Assembly (NCBI GenBank): GCA_028288745.1
Contig: JAQGHX010000013.1
Span: 1 to 41,854, forward strand
Direction of reading: 5' to 3'
Origin: Roseomonas sp.
GTDB lineage: Bacteria; Pseudomonadota; Alphaproteobacteria; Acetobacterales; Acetobacteraceae
DNA: 41,854 bases
Made by a program: the position numbers and the translations under genes. Positions within the stretch are counted from its first letter, which is position 1. Each line of letters opens with the position of its first letter. Below are positions 16,475-24,408 of this stretch, piece by piece. The notes under the pieces are model-generated. The model had not been told where the DNA came from and made no database searches. It saw only the letters and a list, made by a program, of their open reading frames with translations.

Positions 16475-17797
16475 TCAGCCCCCGCCGGGGGCCGGCGTGG
16501 CGGGTGAGGGCCGGGCTATCCGCCCATGGGCCCAGGCCGGCACCTCGATGGCGGCCGGAGCCGCGCGCGCCGGCCGCCAGCCCGGCTCGTCCGCGGTGAG
16601 GCCGGCCTCATCCCGGACCCGCAGCCACCAGGCGATGGCGGCGACCGTCACCACCGGCCCCGGCGCGTACATCACGGAATAGACCGCTGAGCACAGGAGC
16701 TCGAACACCACGTAGTCGCCGAGCGCGGAGCGGAAGGCACTGCCGTTCCGCACCGAGCGCGCCGTGAGCAGCGCGCGGACATGCACGGCGACGATCAGCG
16801 CCGTCCCGATCAGCCCGTATTCCATCAGCACGCCCAGCCAGCCGATATCGGTCAGCCAGAAATCGGCGTTGCCGAAGAAATCCGCCAGCGTGAGGCTGGA
16901 AAAAGAGGAAATGGAACCCGAGCCGAGGAGCAGTTTGAACGGGTCGCCGGTGATCCAATCCCAGGCGATGACGACCGAGCGAAGCCGGATGAACAGGGAT
17001 TCGTCGAAAATCCGCCCCAGCAGTTCCGGCACCCCCGGCGCGACGATCATCGCAGCCATCACCGCCGGCAGCATGGCGAGGGCACCCAGCCCCCAGCGCC
17101 AGTTCGCCGGTATCCGCGCCAGCACGATCAGGCCGAGGATGATGATGGAAACGCCGGTCGGCAGCCGGGCCTTGTAGATGGCCACCATGGAAACGATGGC
17201 GCCCAGCAGCAGCAGCAACTGCCACAGCCGCTTTTCCCGGATGAAGCGCTCGCCCAGCCAGAACAGCGACAGTTCCGCCAGCATCATGGGCATGCGGATA
17301 TACATGCCGCGCCCCTCGTCCCAGGAGAACAGGTTGGCGCCGGAGGCGACAGGCTGGAAGCGGTCCGCCGGCACCACCATCCAGAGCACCAGCATCACGA
17401 TATAGGTCGCCACGCCGAAGGAGATGACGCCCCGCGCCAGGGCGCGTTCGGACGGGCGGACCAGGGTCAGCACGGCCGCGACGGAAAAATAGTAGGTCAG
17501 CGGCCAGGCCTTGATCGAGGAAAGCAGCGCGTCGATCAGGCCGTTGGGCAGGTAGAGCAATGACAGGAAGGGCGTGAGGCCGAGTGTATAGGCCATCAGC
17601 AGCAGATAGAGCGGGCCATCGGGCAGCCGCAGCCGCAACATGCCGTAGAGGGTGAGCGGCGCGGCCACGAGCGGCCAGCCTTTCGAGAGCGCGTAGAGCG
17701 GCCCGGCCTCCACCTTGTAGTGGAAGATCTGGAAGAACAGCGGCATCAGCGCGAACCATGGCCCGCCTCGCCAGATCCGGCGCACCGTGCCACCCAT
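16475..17797 (-). CDS. O-antigen ligase/polymerase-like membrane protein (Wzy-type)
   Basis: A 440-residue integral membrane protein with ten or more hydrophobic segments and a large loop between about residues 250 and 345 containing GRIFDESLFIRLRSVVIAWDWI and LLLGSG. That layout, with a loop carrying Arg and the R-x-x-x-W-x-x-A-W-like region, fits the O-antigen polymerase group. The C-terminal 45 residues are a Pro/Ala-rich cytoplasmic tail. It would polymerise lipid-linked repeat units on the periplasmic side. The start ATG overlaps the stop of the acyltransferase (ATGA), so the two are one operon. Sequence identity in this group is low, so the call rests on topology and context. Confidence 0.75.
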   Translation of the reverse strand: MGGTVRRIWRGGPWFALMPLFFQIFHYKVEAGPLYALSKGWPLVAAPLTLYGMLRLRLPDGPLYLLLMAYTLGLTPFLSLLYLPNGLIDALLSSIKAWPLTYYFSVAAVLTLVRPSERALARGVISFGVATYIVMLVLWMVVPADRFQPVASGANLFSWDEGRGMYIRMPMMLAELSLFWLGERFIREKRLWQLLLLLGAIVSMVAIYKARLPTGVSIIILGLIVLARIPANWRWGLGALAMLPAVMAAMIVAPGVPELLGRIFDESLFIRLRSVVIAWDWITGDPFKLLLGSGSISSFSSLTLADFFGNADFWLTDIGWLGVLMEYGLIGTALIVAVHVRALLTARSVRNGSAFRSALGDYVVFELLCSAVYSVMYAPGPVVTVAAIAWWLRVRDEAGLTADEPGWRPARAAPAAIEVPAWAHGRIARPSPATPAPGGG

Positions 17798-18969
17798 CAG
17801 GATGCGGGCTGCAAGAGGTAGCGGCGCAACTGCTGCGGCGGCCGCTCGACCAAGTGGTAGGAGGCGATCGCGAGGAGGACCGAGGCCGCGGTGAGCAGGG
17901 GAAGCACCACCGCCAGCCAGAGCAGGCCCGGGCGCATCTCCAGGATGGCCGGCCGCCACAGGTCCGGCGGCAGCAGCGGCAGGGCGCCGGCCAGCACGAC
18001 GAGGTGCCACAGATAGAGCGAATAGCTCCAGCGCCCGAGCAGGACGGTCGGCCGCGAGCCCAGCAGGCGCCTTGCCCAGGCATAGGGCCGGCCAAAAAGG
18101 ACGCAGCCCACACCGAGGAACAGCGAGACCCCCTGCACCGTGTAGCGCAGCCCGGAGCGGAAGACCGGGTCGCGGATCAGCAGGCTCAGCAACACGACGG
18201 CGATGGCCGCCACCAGGGTGGACGGCGCGTTGAACAGCCTCAGCAACACGGGTGCCGCGCCCGTGCCGAGCAGGATCGCCATCAGTGAGCCGTAGAGAAT
18301 GGAATCCAGGCGCATCTCGGTCGAGAAGGCCGTGCGGAACGCGCCCAGCCCTTCCGTGCAGGCCGGGCCGAGGGCGACGCAGCGGCCGGCCACATCGTAC
18401 CGCCAGGCCGTGATGCCCAGGATGATGGCGAGGAGCGCCGCGACCAGCCGGGGCCGGTTCCGCATCGTCAGTAGGACGAAGGGGAAGATCAGGTAGAAAT
18501 GCTGCTCCACCGCGATCGACCACAGCACCATCAGCGGATTGTCCATGCCGCCGGGCCCGGTGTTGTAATGCTGGACCTGCGCCAGATAATTCGTGAAATA
18601 GAACAGCCCGGCCATGACCTGGCTGGTGGTCGTGGTGCCGCCGGCCAGGACATTAATGATGGCCGCCACGGGCACGACGACGATCAGCGCGGGCCACAGC
18701 CGCAGCATACGGCGGATGAGGAAGGCGCCAAGATGGATGCGCCCGGTTTCATTCTGTTCCGCCAGCAATTGCCGCGTGATCAGGAAGCCCGAGATGAAAA
18801 AGAACACCGTGACGCCGAATGTGCCCGGGAACAGCGCCCCCAGCCCGAAATGGCCCAGGACCACCAGCACGATGGAGACGGCGCGCAATCCGTCGAGCGG
18901 CGCCACATAATCGTGGGAGGGGCTGACGCTCCAGGTGACGATGCCACGCCCGCCGCCCGCCCGGCTCAT
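17797..18969 (-). CDS. OafA/YrhL-type membrane O-acyltransferase
   Basis: A 390-residue acyltransferase-3 family membrane protein with about ten hydrophobic segments. The N-terminal block PLDGLRAVSIVLVVLGHF carries Arg29 and the presumed catalytic His40; it is followed by TVFFFISGFLITRQLL, FLIRRMLRLWPAL and LWSIAVEQHFYLIFP, all typical. It lacks the periplasmic SGNH domain of the longer forms. It most likely acetylates, or otherwise acylates, a sugar of the exopolysaccharide. It is the first gene of the leftward pair with the polymerase and is divergent from the GH10 gene. Confidence 0.9.
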   Translation of the reverse strand: MSRAGGGRGIVTWSVSPSHDYVAPLDGLRAVSIVLVVLGHFGLGALFPGTFGVTVFFFISGFLITRQLLAEQNETGRIHLGAFLIRRMLRLWPALIVVVPVAAIINVLAGGTTTTSQVMAGLFYFTNYLAQVQHYNTGPGGMDNPLMVLWSIAVEQHFYLIFPFVLLTMRNRPRLVAALLAIILGITAWRYDVAGRCVALGPACTEGLGAFRTAFSTEMRLDSILYGSLMAILLGTGAAPVLLRLFNAPSTLVAAIAVVLLSLLIRDPVFRSGLRYTVQGVSLFLGVGCVLFGRPYAWARRLLGSRPTVLLGRWSYSLYLWHLVVLAGALPLLPPDLWRPAILEMRPGLLWLAVVLPLLTAASVLLAIASYHLVERPPQQLRRYLLQPAS

Positions 18970-19149
18970 TGGCCGTTCCGGGGCTGATATGGCCTGCTGG
19001 GGAGGCCCGGCCCTTCGGGATGGCCGCTGGTCATCGGGAACAGGGCGGACATCTTGCTCATTTTAAGATACGCGGAGCGTAACTGGCCGATCTTGCTCGC
19101 AGCGGCAAGGACAAAGGGCCCGGCCACCGGCCCTGGGAAAGACATGCAC
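18970..19149. promoter_or_regulatory. Divergent region between acyltransferase and GH10 genes
   Basis: A 180-bp gap with an AT-richer block (TTGCTCATTTTAAGATACG, about 19053-19071) likely to hold promoters for both directions. GGGAAAG at 19135-19141 is the ribosome site that favours ATG 19150 for the GH10 gene. Confidence 0.4.
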
Positions 19150-20262
19150 ATGAGACAACCACGCCCGACACGGCGCCAGTTGCTGGCGACGCCCCTGGCC
19201 CTTGTTCCGGCCAGCACGGCCAGCACGGCCAGGGCTTCGGCGGCGGGGCTGGGCGCCCTGGCGGCGCAACGGGGGGTCATCTTCGGCTCCACCCTCACCC
19301 GTGGCCAAGTGGAGGAATCGCCCGAGATGCTGCGCATCGCCACGGACGACATGGCCATGATCGTGCCGGGCTTCGAGTTCAAGTGGCCCGCCCTGCGCCC
19401 TTCCGCCGGGGCATTCGACTTCTCCGGGGCCGATGCCATGCTGCGCTTCGCGGAACAGCGCGGGCAGGCTGCGCGGGGCCATGCCCTGGTCTGGCACGGG
19501 GCGCTGCCGGCATGGTTCGGCGATGGCCCCGCCGATGCGGCGGGCATGCACGCCCTGCTGCGGCGGCATATCGGCACCGTGGCGGGCCGCTATGCCGGGC
19601 GCCTGCATTCCTGGGACGTCGTGAACGAACCGGTCGAGCCCTGGGACGGGCGGCCGGACGGGCTGCGGGCCTCGCCGTTCCTGCGGGCCCTGGGGCCGGA
19701 TTATATCGACCTCTCCTTCCGCCTGGCGGCCGCGGCCGACCCCGCCGCGCGGCTGACCCTGAACGAATATGGGCTGGAACTGGCGACCGCGGAGCAAGAG
19801 GCCCGCCGCACCGCGCTGCTCGCCCTGCTGGAAGGTATGCTGCGCCGGGGCGTGCCGGTCCATGCAATCGGCATCCAGGCGCATCTGGCGGCGGCGGCAT
19901 CGGCGGATTTCGACCCGGCGGTGCTGCGCCGCTTCATCCGCCGCGTCGCTGGCCTGGGGCTCGATTGCTATGTGACGGAGCTGGACGTCACCGACCGGGG
20001 CCTGCCCGCCGGCATCGCCGCGCGCGACGCGGCGGTGGCCCGCACCTATCGCGGTTTCCTGGAGGCGGTGCTGGCGGAGCCCGCCGTGAAGCTGGTCGTG
20101 CTCTGGGGCATCAGCGACCGCTATACCTGGATGAATGACAGCCGCTTCGCCCGGCGCGAGGACGGGCTGCCCGTGCGCCCGCACCCCTATGACAACGAAT
20201 TCCGGCCGAAGCCCGCCTGGCATGCCATCGCCGGCGCGCTCCGCGCGGCACCGCCGCGCTGA
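19150..20262 (+). CDS. Glycoside hydrolase family 10 protein (endo-beta-1,4-xylanase-like), Tat-exported
   Basis: A 370-residue secreted GH10 enzyme. The twin-arginine signal TRRQLL at residues 7-12 is followed by a hydrophobic Ala-rich stretch ending near ASA (about 29-31). The catalytic pair is complete: acid/base Glu160 in SWDVVNEP and nucleophile Glu277 in YVTELDVTD. Other GH10 landmarks are GHALVWH (110-116), LNEYGLE and WGISDRYTWM. ATG 19150 is preferred to ATG 19144 because the GGGAAAG site is then correctly spaced. It stands alone on the plus strand within the exopolysaccharide genes, which suggests it trims or releases the polymer rather than digesting plant xylan. That is inference. 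Confidence 0.92.
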   Translation: MRQPRPTRRQLLATPLALVPASTASTARASAAGLGALAAQRGVIFGSTLTRGQVEESPEMLRIATDDMAMIVPGFEFKWPALRPSAGAFDFSGADAMLRFAEQRGQAARGHALVWHGALPAWFGDGPADAAGMHALLRRHIGTVAGRYAGRLHSWDVVNEPVEPWDGRPDGLRASPFLRALGPDYIDLSFRLAAAADPAARLTLNEYGLELATAEQEARRTALLALLEGMLRRGVPVHAIGIQAHLAAAASADFDPAVLRRFIRRVAGLGLDCYVTELDVTDRGLPAGIAARDAAVARTYRGFLEAVLAEPAVKLVVLWGISDRYTWMNDSRFARREDGLPVRPHPYDNEFRPKPAWHAIAGALRAAPPR

Positions 20263-20302
20263 TCCTGCCGCCATTGCCCCGTGCCCGCGCGGAACCAGGG
20301 CC

Positions 20303-21073
20303 TCAGCCCCCGCCGCGCGGCACTTTCATCATCAGCCAGACCAGCCGGGGCGCCTCCAGCAGGTAGCGCTTCCACAAGCGCCCGGGCTCGCTGGCCAGCC
20401 GGTGCAGCCATTCCAGATGCGCCCGCTGCATCCAGGGCGGCGCGCGGCGCTTCGCCCCCACCACGAATTCCACGGAGGCGCCGACGCACAGCCCCACCCC
20501 CGTGGCGCCGCCCGCCGCGATGATGGCGGCCGCCAGCTTCTCCTGCTGCGGGGAGCCGACGCAGAGCAGGATGAAGCGGGAGGGATGCGCCAGCACGAAA
20601 TCCACGCAGGCCTGGACCGCCGCGGGGTCGCGGATGAAACCCATGGGCGGATTGTGGTGCGCCACGCGGCGCAGGCCGTAGCGGGCGCGCAGCGACGCCA
20701 CCATCTCCTCTGAAACGCCGATGATGGCCACCGGCGTCTCCGGCCCGACGACTTCGTCGAACAGGCGCTGCGTCAGGTCGGAGCCTGGCGCGATCTCCAG
20801 CCGCACGCCACGCCAGCCGGCCAGCAACTGGATCACCCGGCTGTCGCAGAGGGAAAGCCAGGCCGGCTCATAGAGAGGGCGCAGGGCGGGTTGCCGCTGA
20901 AGCCGGATCCAGTGATCGGCATTCGGGGTGACGACATAGACGAAGGGCGCCATCGGGTCGCGTTCCGCCAGCAGCGTCACGGCCTGGTCCAGCGTCACGT
21001 CATCGAAGCGGATGGAGAGAAGATATTCGGAAGATGGGGCGCTGCTACTGTCAAGAGACGGCAAAGCGCTCAT
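20303..21073 (-). CDS. WecB/TagA/CpsF-family glycosyltransferase
   Basis: A 256-residue GT26-type enzyme that transfers a sugar from a UDP-donor to a lipid-linked acceptor. Family blocks are visible: VVTPNADHWIRLQ (with the conserved N-A-D), LCDSRVIQLL, a Rossmann-like AIIGVSEEMV, NPPMGF, and CVGSPQQEKLAA followed by VGLCVGASVEFVVGAKRRAPPWMQRAHLEWLHRL. The terminal region has the usual RLASEPGRLWKRYL. ATG complement 21071-21073 is chosen; a start 36 nt upstream is possible. It is the only recognisable sugar-adding transferase in the locus. It is divergent from the initiating transferase gene. Confidence 0.92.
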   Translation of the reverse strand: MSALPSLDSSSAPSSEYLLSIRFDDVTLDQAVTLLAERDPMAPFVYVVTPNADHWIRLQRQPALRPLYEPAWLSLCDSRVIQLLAGWRGVRLEIAPGSDLTQRLFDEVVGPETPVAIIGVSEEMVASLRARYGLRRVAHHNPPMGFIRDPAAVQACVDFVLAHPSRFILLCVGSPQQEKLAAAIIAAGGATGVGLCVGASVEFVVGAKRRAPPWMQRAHLEWLHRLASEPGRLWKRYLLEAPRLVWLMMKVPRGGG

Positions 21074-21404
21074 TGAGACCTGTTCCGCGAAAGCTTTTCT
21101 GCGGCGCATGATAGGGCCCGCTCGCGCGCCGGCCAGTGCGGATCATGCACTGGATTAAATATATATCCGCCTGGAGAGAACACCTGTAGAGAAGCGATAT
21201 TGTCTTTCGCAAGTGCGTCGTAACGACCGCTGCGGCAGCCCGCCGCGGCCGCAGGCTGCGAATGATGGCGCGAAGCGCCCGGGGAGGGGCTGTGAGCGGC
21301 CAGATACGTGAAAAAGACGGTATCCTACCCGTGGCTCCACGTAAGGCCGTGCGGGAACGGCGGCACTCCCTGACCACCAGCCGTTGAACAGCCAGGACCA
21401 TCCG
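21074..21404. promoter_or_regulatory. Divergent control region with strong AT-rich core
   Basis: A 331-bp gap with no gene. It contains the most AT-rich run in the locus, ATTAAATATATAT (21154-21166), next to a CCTGGAGAGAACACC segment. It probably holds the promoters of the glycosyltransferase (leftward) and the initiating transferase (rightward). AGGA at 21394-21397 is the ribosome site that sets the next start. Confidence 0.5.
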
Positions 21405-22931
21405 ATGCGCCCTGCCCTGCCAGAGACGCGCCCAGCCATGACATCATCGTCCCAGGCCGACACCACGATGTCGGCGCGCCCCGCCGCTGCCGCCCCGGCG
21501 GGGCAGGATACGCCCCGCCTTTCCACCTTCCGGTGGACGCACGGCTTGCTGAACCGGTGCGTCCGCGCCTCGGATGTCGCGATGATCGTGCTGGCCACGC
21601 TGCTGGCCGCCGCCTTCTGGCCGCAGCCGCTGGGCTGGGAGCAGCGCATCGTGGTGATGCTGGTGGGGATCTGGACCTTCGTGTCCGTCCTCAGCGCCAT
21701 CCAGGCGTACCGCGTTGAGAACTACGTCACCTTCTGGAGGCAGTTCGGGCATCTCGTCGCCGGCAGCATCGCCAGTGCGGCGGCGATGCTGCTGGTGACA
21801 CGTGCCTGCCTGCAGGATTTCGAGCTGACCGCGCGTTGGGCGCTGTCCTGGCAGGCCCTGCAATTCGCGCTGCTGCTCGGCAACCGGCAGGCGCAGCATG
21901 TCATCATCCGCATCGTCGGGTGGCGCCAGTTGCTGCGGCGCAAGACCGTGGTGATCGGCGCCAACGCGGTGGGCGAGGCCGCGTTGCGGGGCCTGACCGG
22001 CGGCAACGCCTCTGACTACGAAGTGGTGGGGCTGTATCGCGGCACCACGGATGACGGCTCCGTGCGGGAACTCTGCGGCATTCCCGTCTCCGGCGGGCTC
22101 GAGGACCTGGCGCTCTATGCTCAGGACAATACCATCGACCTCATCGTGCTGGCCGAGGGATGGGGCAAGGCGCCGGAGATCTTCCGCCTGATCGAGGCGG
22201 TCGAATGGATCGCCGCCGATGTCGTCATTCCCTTCGAGGAAGCCGGGGTGCGCCCCAGCTTCGCGCGCATTGCGCCCGTCGCTGGCCTGTCGACGCTGCA
22301 GGTGACCTACCGGCCCTTCAAGGGCAGCCAGGGTGTGATGAAGGCCGCGGAGGATTACATCGTCGCCTCCGTGGCGCTGCTGCTGCTCAGCCCGCTGCTG
22401 CTGCTGGTCGCGCTGGCCATCAGGCTGGACAGCCCCGGGCCGGCGCTGTTCCGCCAGCCGCGCACCGGGCTGGGGCAGAAATCCTTCTCCATCTACAAGT
22501 TCCGCACCATGACGGTGGACCCGGCCGACGATGGCTCGGTCGGCACCAACAGCCGGCACAACCCGCGCATCACCCGGATCGGCGGAATCCTGCGGCGGCT
22601 TTCGATCGACGAGATCCCGCAATTGCTGAACGTGCTGCGCGGCGACATGTCGATCGTGGGGCCGCGCCCCTATGTCGCCAATATGCTGGTGGGGCAGGAA
22701 CGCTTTTCCGAGATGGTCCGGCGCTACGCGGTGCGGCACCGCATCAAGCCGGGCCTGACCGGCTACGCGCAGGCCAATGGCATGCGCAGCAACGCGCTGC
22801 GCTCGGCGGACAATGCGCGCAAGAGCATCGAGATGGACCTTTACTACATCACCCACTGGTCCATCTGGCTCGATCTCCGCATCATGCTGCGCACCATCGT
22901 CGTTGGCCTGACCGGCCGGAACGTTTTCTAG
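21405..22931 (+). CDS. Polyprenyl-phosphate sugar-1-phosphate transferase (WbaP/GumD/ExoY type)
   Basis: A 508-residue initiating enzyme of exopolysaccharide synthesis: transfers hexose-1-phosphate from a UDP-sugar to undecaprenyl phosphate. The order is: Pro/Ala-rich tail (1-45), four hydrophobic segments (about 55-160), a Rossmann-like middle domain (KTVVIGANAVGEAAL), a fifth hydrophobic segment before LDSPGPALFRQPRTG, and the catalytic bacterial sugar transferase domain with FSIYKFRTM, RLSIDEIPQLLNVLRGDMSIVGPRP, and RIKPGLTGYAQANG. Start ATG 21405 is chosen for the AGGA site seven bases upstream; TTG 21384 and ATG 21438 are alternatives. It closes the polysaccharide locus on the right. Confidence 0.94.
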   Translation: MRPALPETRPAMTSSSQADTTMSARPAAAAPAGQDTPRLSTFRWTHGLLNRCVRASDVAMIVLATLLAAAFWPQPLGWEQRIVVMLVGIWTFVSVLSAIQAYRVENYVTFWRQFGHLVAGSIASAAAMLLVTRACLQDFELTARWALSWQALQFALLLGNRQAQHVIIRIVGWRQLLRRKTVVIGANAVGEAALRGLTGGNASDYEVVGLYRGTTDDGSVRELCGIPVSGGLEDLALYAQDNTIDLIVLAEGWGKAPEIFRLIEAVEWIAADVVIPFEEAGVRPSFARIAPVAGLSTLQVTYRPFKGSQGVMKAAEDYIVASVALLLLSPLLLLVALAIRLDSPGPALFRQPRTGLGQKSFSIYKFRTMTVDPADDGSVGTNSRHNPRITRIGGILRRLSIDEIPQLLNVLRGDMSIVGPRPYVANMLVGQERFSEMVRRYAVRHRIKPGLTGYAQANGMRSNALRSADNARKSIEMDLYYITHWSIWLDLRIMLRTIVVGLTGRNVF

Positions 22932-23180
22932 AGCAGGTTCCGTTCGCAGGGGCTCACCGCACCCGCTCCGGCATGTTGTTTTCACCTGAAGCGGTCACGC
23001 TCCAGGACAACAACGACCCCGCCGGCACGGGCCGCAGGGCAGCGCGCCTGCCACCGGGCCTCCGCCGGCATTCACCCGCTGCGCCGTGATGCGCGCCCGG
23101 CACCACGGCGGCGCCTGCCCGGCGAACCGGCTTCGCGCGGTGCCCGCCCGGCCCGATGGCCGGCGCGGGCCTCCGTCCTC
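22932..23180. other. Convergent gap, no gene
   Basis: A 249-bp region between the initiating transferase and the dehydrogenase. It begins TAGAGCAGGTTCCGTT directly at the stop, which resembles the TAGAGC-type intergenic repeats of alphaproteobacteria. A related piece, CCTAGAGCAGATCGCGGAG, lies at 38772-38790. No clear terminator or small gene was seen. Confidence 0.35.
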
Positions 23181-24080
23181 TCAGCCCGGCCGCGATGCCC
23201 CGCCATCTGCCAGAATGGCGATCAGTTCCGGAATCGGCCGCGCCTCGTGGCCCTGGCCGACGGCGTCGGCGTAGAGCGCCCGCGCCGCCTGCGCCACGCC
23301 ACTGGCGGCCCCCAGCTCCTGCGTCATCGCCGTGTAGTAGGTCAGGTCCTTAAGCGCGTTGGACAGGGTGAAGGTGAAGCCGGACGCATCGTCGGCGAGC
23401 AGGAACGGCTTCATGCGCTCGAGGATCACGCCGCCGCCGCCGCCCTTGCCCAGCACCTCGGCGAAGACGCCGGCCGGGACACCCGCGCGCCGCGCCGCCG
23501 CCCCGGCTTCGGCCAGCACGGCCGAGAAACCGAGCGAGACGAAATTGTGGAGCAGCTTGAGCTGGTGCCCGGCACCGGCCGGCCCGGCATGCGTGATGTT
23601 CTCGGCGAAGCTCCGCAGCAGCGGCAGGACGTCCCGCAGAAGCTCGTCCGGGCCACCGACGATCAGGTTGAGCCGCCCCTCCGCCGCTTCCTTCGGCGTG
23701 CGCGTCATGGCCGCGTCCAGGAACCGCCCGCCGGCCGCGACGATGCGCGCCGCGATCGCGCGGGTCGAGGCGGGGATGGCGGTCGAGCAGTCGATCACGA
23801 TCGTGCCGGGCTTCATGCCCGCCAGGACACCTTCGGGCCGGAACAGGGCATCCTCGACCTGCGGCGTGCCGGTGACGCACAGGAGGACGATATCGCACTG
23901 CGCGGCAAGCTCGGCGCCCGAGGCCCGCGCGACGGCGCCCTGTGCCACCAGGTCCGCGACCGGCTGGTTGCCGGGGTGGTCGAGGAAGCTCAGCGGATAG
24001 CCGTTCTTCAGGATATTCGCCGCGATGCCGTGGCCCATCAGCCCGACACCGATCAGTCCCACATGGGGCTTCGCGCTCAT
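23181..24080 (-). CDS. 3-hydroxyisobutyrate dehydrogenase-family NAD(P)-dependent oxidoreductase
   Basis: A 299-residue beta-hydroxyacid dehydrogenase. The N-terminal cofactor motif is GLIGVGLMGHGIAANIL (8-24); IVIDCSTAIP (94-103) is the substrate loop; and Lys175 in GAGHQLKLLHNF is the catalytic lysine. Where classical members have DAPVSGG, this one has DAAMTRTPKEAAEG (122-135), which marks a different subclade and leaves the substrate open (3-hydroxyisobutyrate, tartronate semialdehyde or a related hydroxyacid). The start overlaps the stop of a 19-codon upstream frame. It converges on the polysaccharide locus, and a link to it is not indicated. Confidence 0.9.
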   Translation of the reverse strand: MSAKPHVGLIGVGLMGHGIAANILKNGYPLSFLDHPGNQPVADLVAQGAVARASGAELAAQCDIVLLCVTGTPQVEDALFRPEGVLAGMKPGTIVIDCSTAIPASTRAIAARIVAAGGRFLDAAMTRTPKEAAEGRLNLIVGGPDELLRDVLPLLRSFAENITHAGPAGAGHQLKLLHNFVSLGFSAVLAEAGAAARRAGVPAGVFAEVLGKGGGGGVILERMKPFLLADDASGFTFTLSNALKDLTYYTAMTQELGAASGVAQAARALYADAVGQGHEARPIPELIAILADGGASRPG

Positions 24081-24136
24081 GGCCGGTCGTCCCTGCCCTG
24101 CTGCTGTCCTGGGCGGGCGCTCGTGATGGCGGGCAT
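24077..24136 (-). CDS. Possible 19-residue leader peptide upstream of the dehydrogenase
   Basis: On the minus strand an ATG (complement 24134-24136) follows AAGGAACGACA, a good ribosome site, and encodes MPAITSARPGQQQGRDDRP before a TGA that overlaps the dehydrogenase ATG (ATGA). The tight coupling and good ribosome site suggest it is translated and carries ribosomes into the dehydrogenase. It has no recognised domain. An upstream ATG (MPREGTT...) in the same frame is also possible. Confidence 0.4.
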   Translation of the reverse strand: MPAITSARPGQQQGRDDRP

Positions 24137-24408
24137 TGTCGTTCCTTCCCTTGGCATAACGATATCCAAGAGGCAGGCGGGGCCGGTGTCCACCCGCCCC
24201 GGACGTTCTGACCGGGTTTTCACGTCAGGGCCGGCTCCGGCACCCACAGGCATGTTGCCGGCCGCCGGCCGGATAAGGCCGCGTTCGCAACCGGGCGCGG
24301 CGCCGTTTGAAGGCACCTGGCTGAATGTCAGGTTCCCGCCACCTGTCCCGGCGCCGTGCCCTCCGCCATTCCCTTGCCATGGCGGTCGTGTTTCCCGCCG
24401 CCGCCTTG
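24137..24408. other. Intergenic region upstream of the dehydrogenase
   Basis: The full gap between the dehydrogenase and dnaQ genes is 328 bp (24081-24408). It holds the small leader frame, a likely leftward promoter area around TAACGATATCC (24158-24168), and the GC-rich palindromic stretch GCCGGCCGCCGGCC (about 24256-24269). The remainder shows nothing recognisable. Confidence 0.35.

Noticed and set aside
15128-16507. 459-codon plus-strand frame over the flippase
   Set aside because: Arg/Gly/Ala-rich shadow without membrane segments or motifs; the neighbouring frame encodes the flippase segments.
17798-18523. Extension of the polymerase frame upstream through the acyltransferase gene
   Set aside because: The acyltransferase frame on the same strand is intact with all motifs and overlaps the polymerase ATG by four bases; the extension is its shadow.
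8147-22931. Polysaccharide locus as a recent genomic island
   Set aside because: No tRNA, integrase, transposase or flanking direct repeat was found, and base composition and codon use look like the neighbours. Insertion next to cmk remains possible but is not shown.
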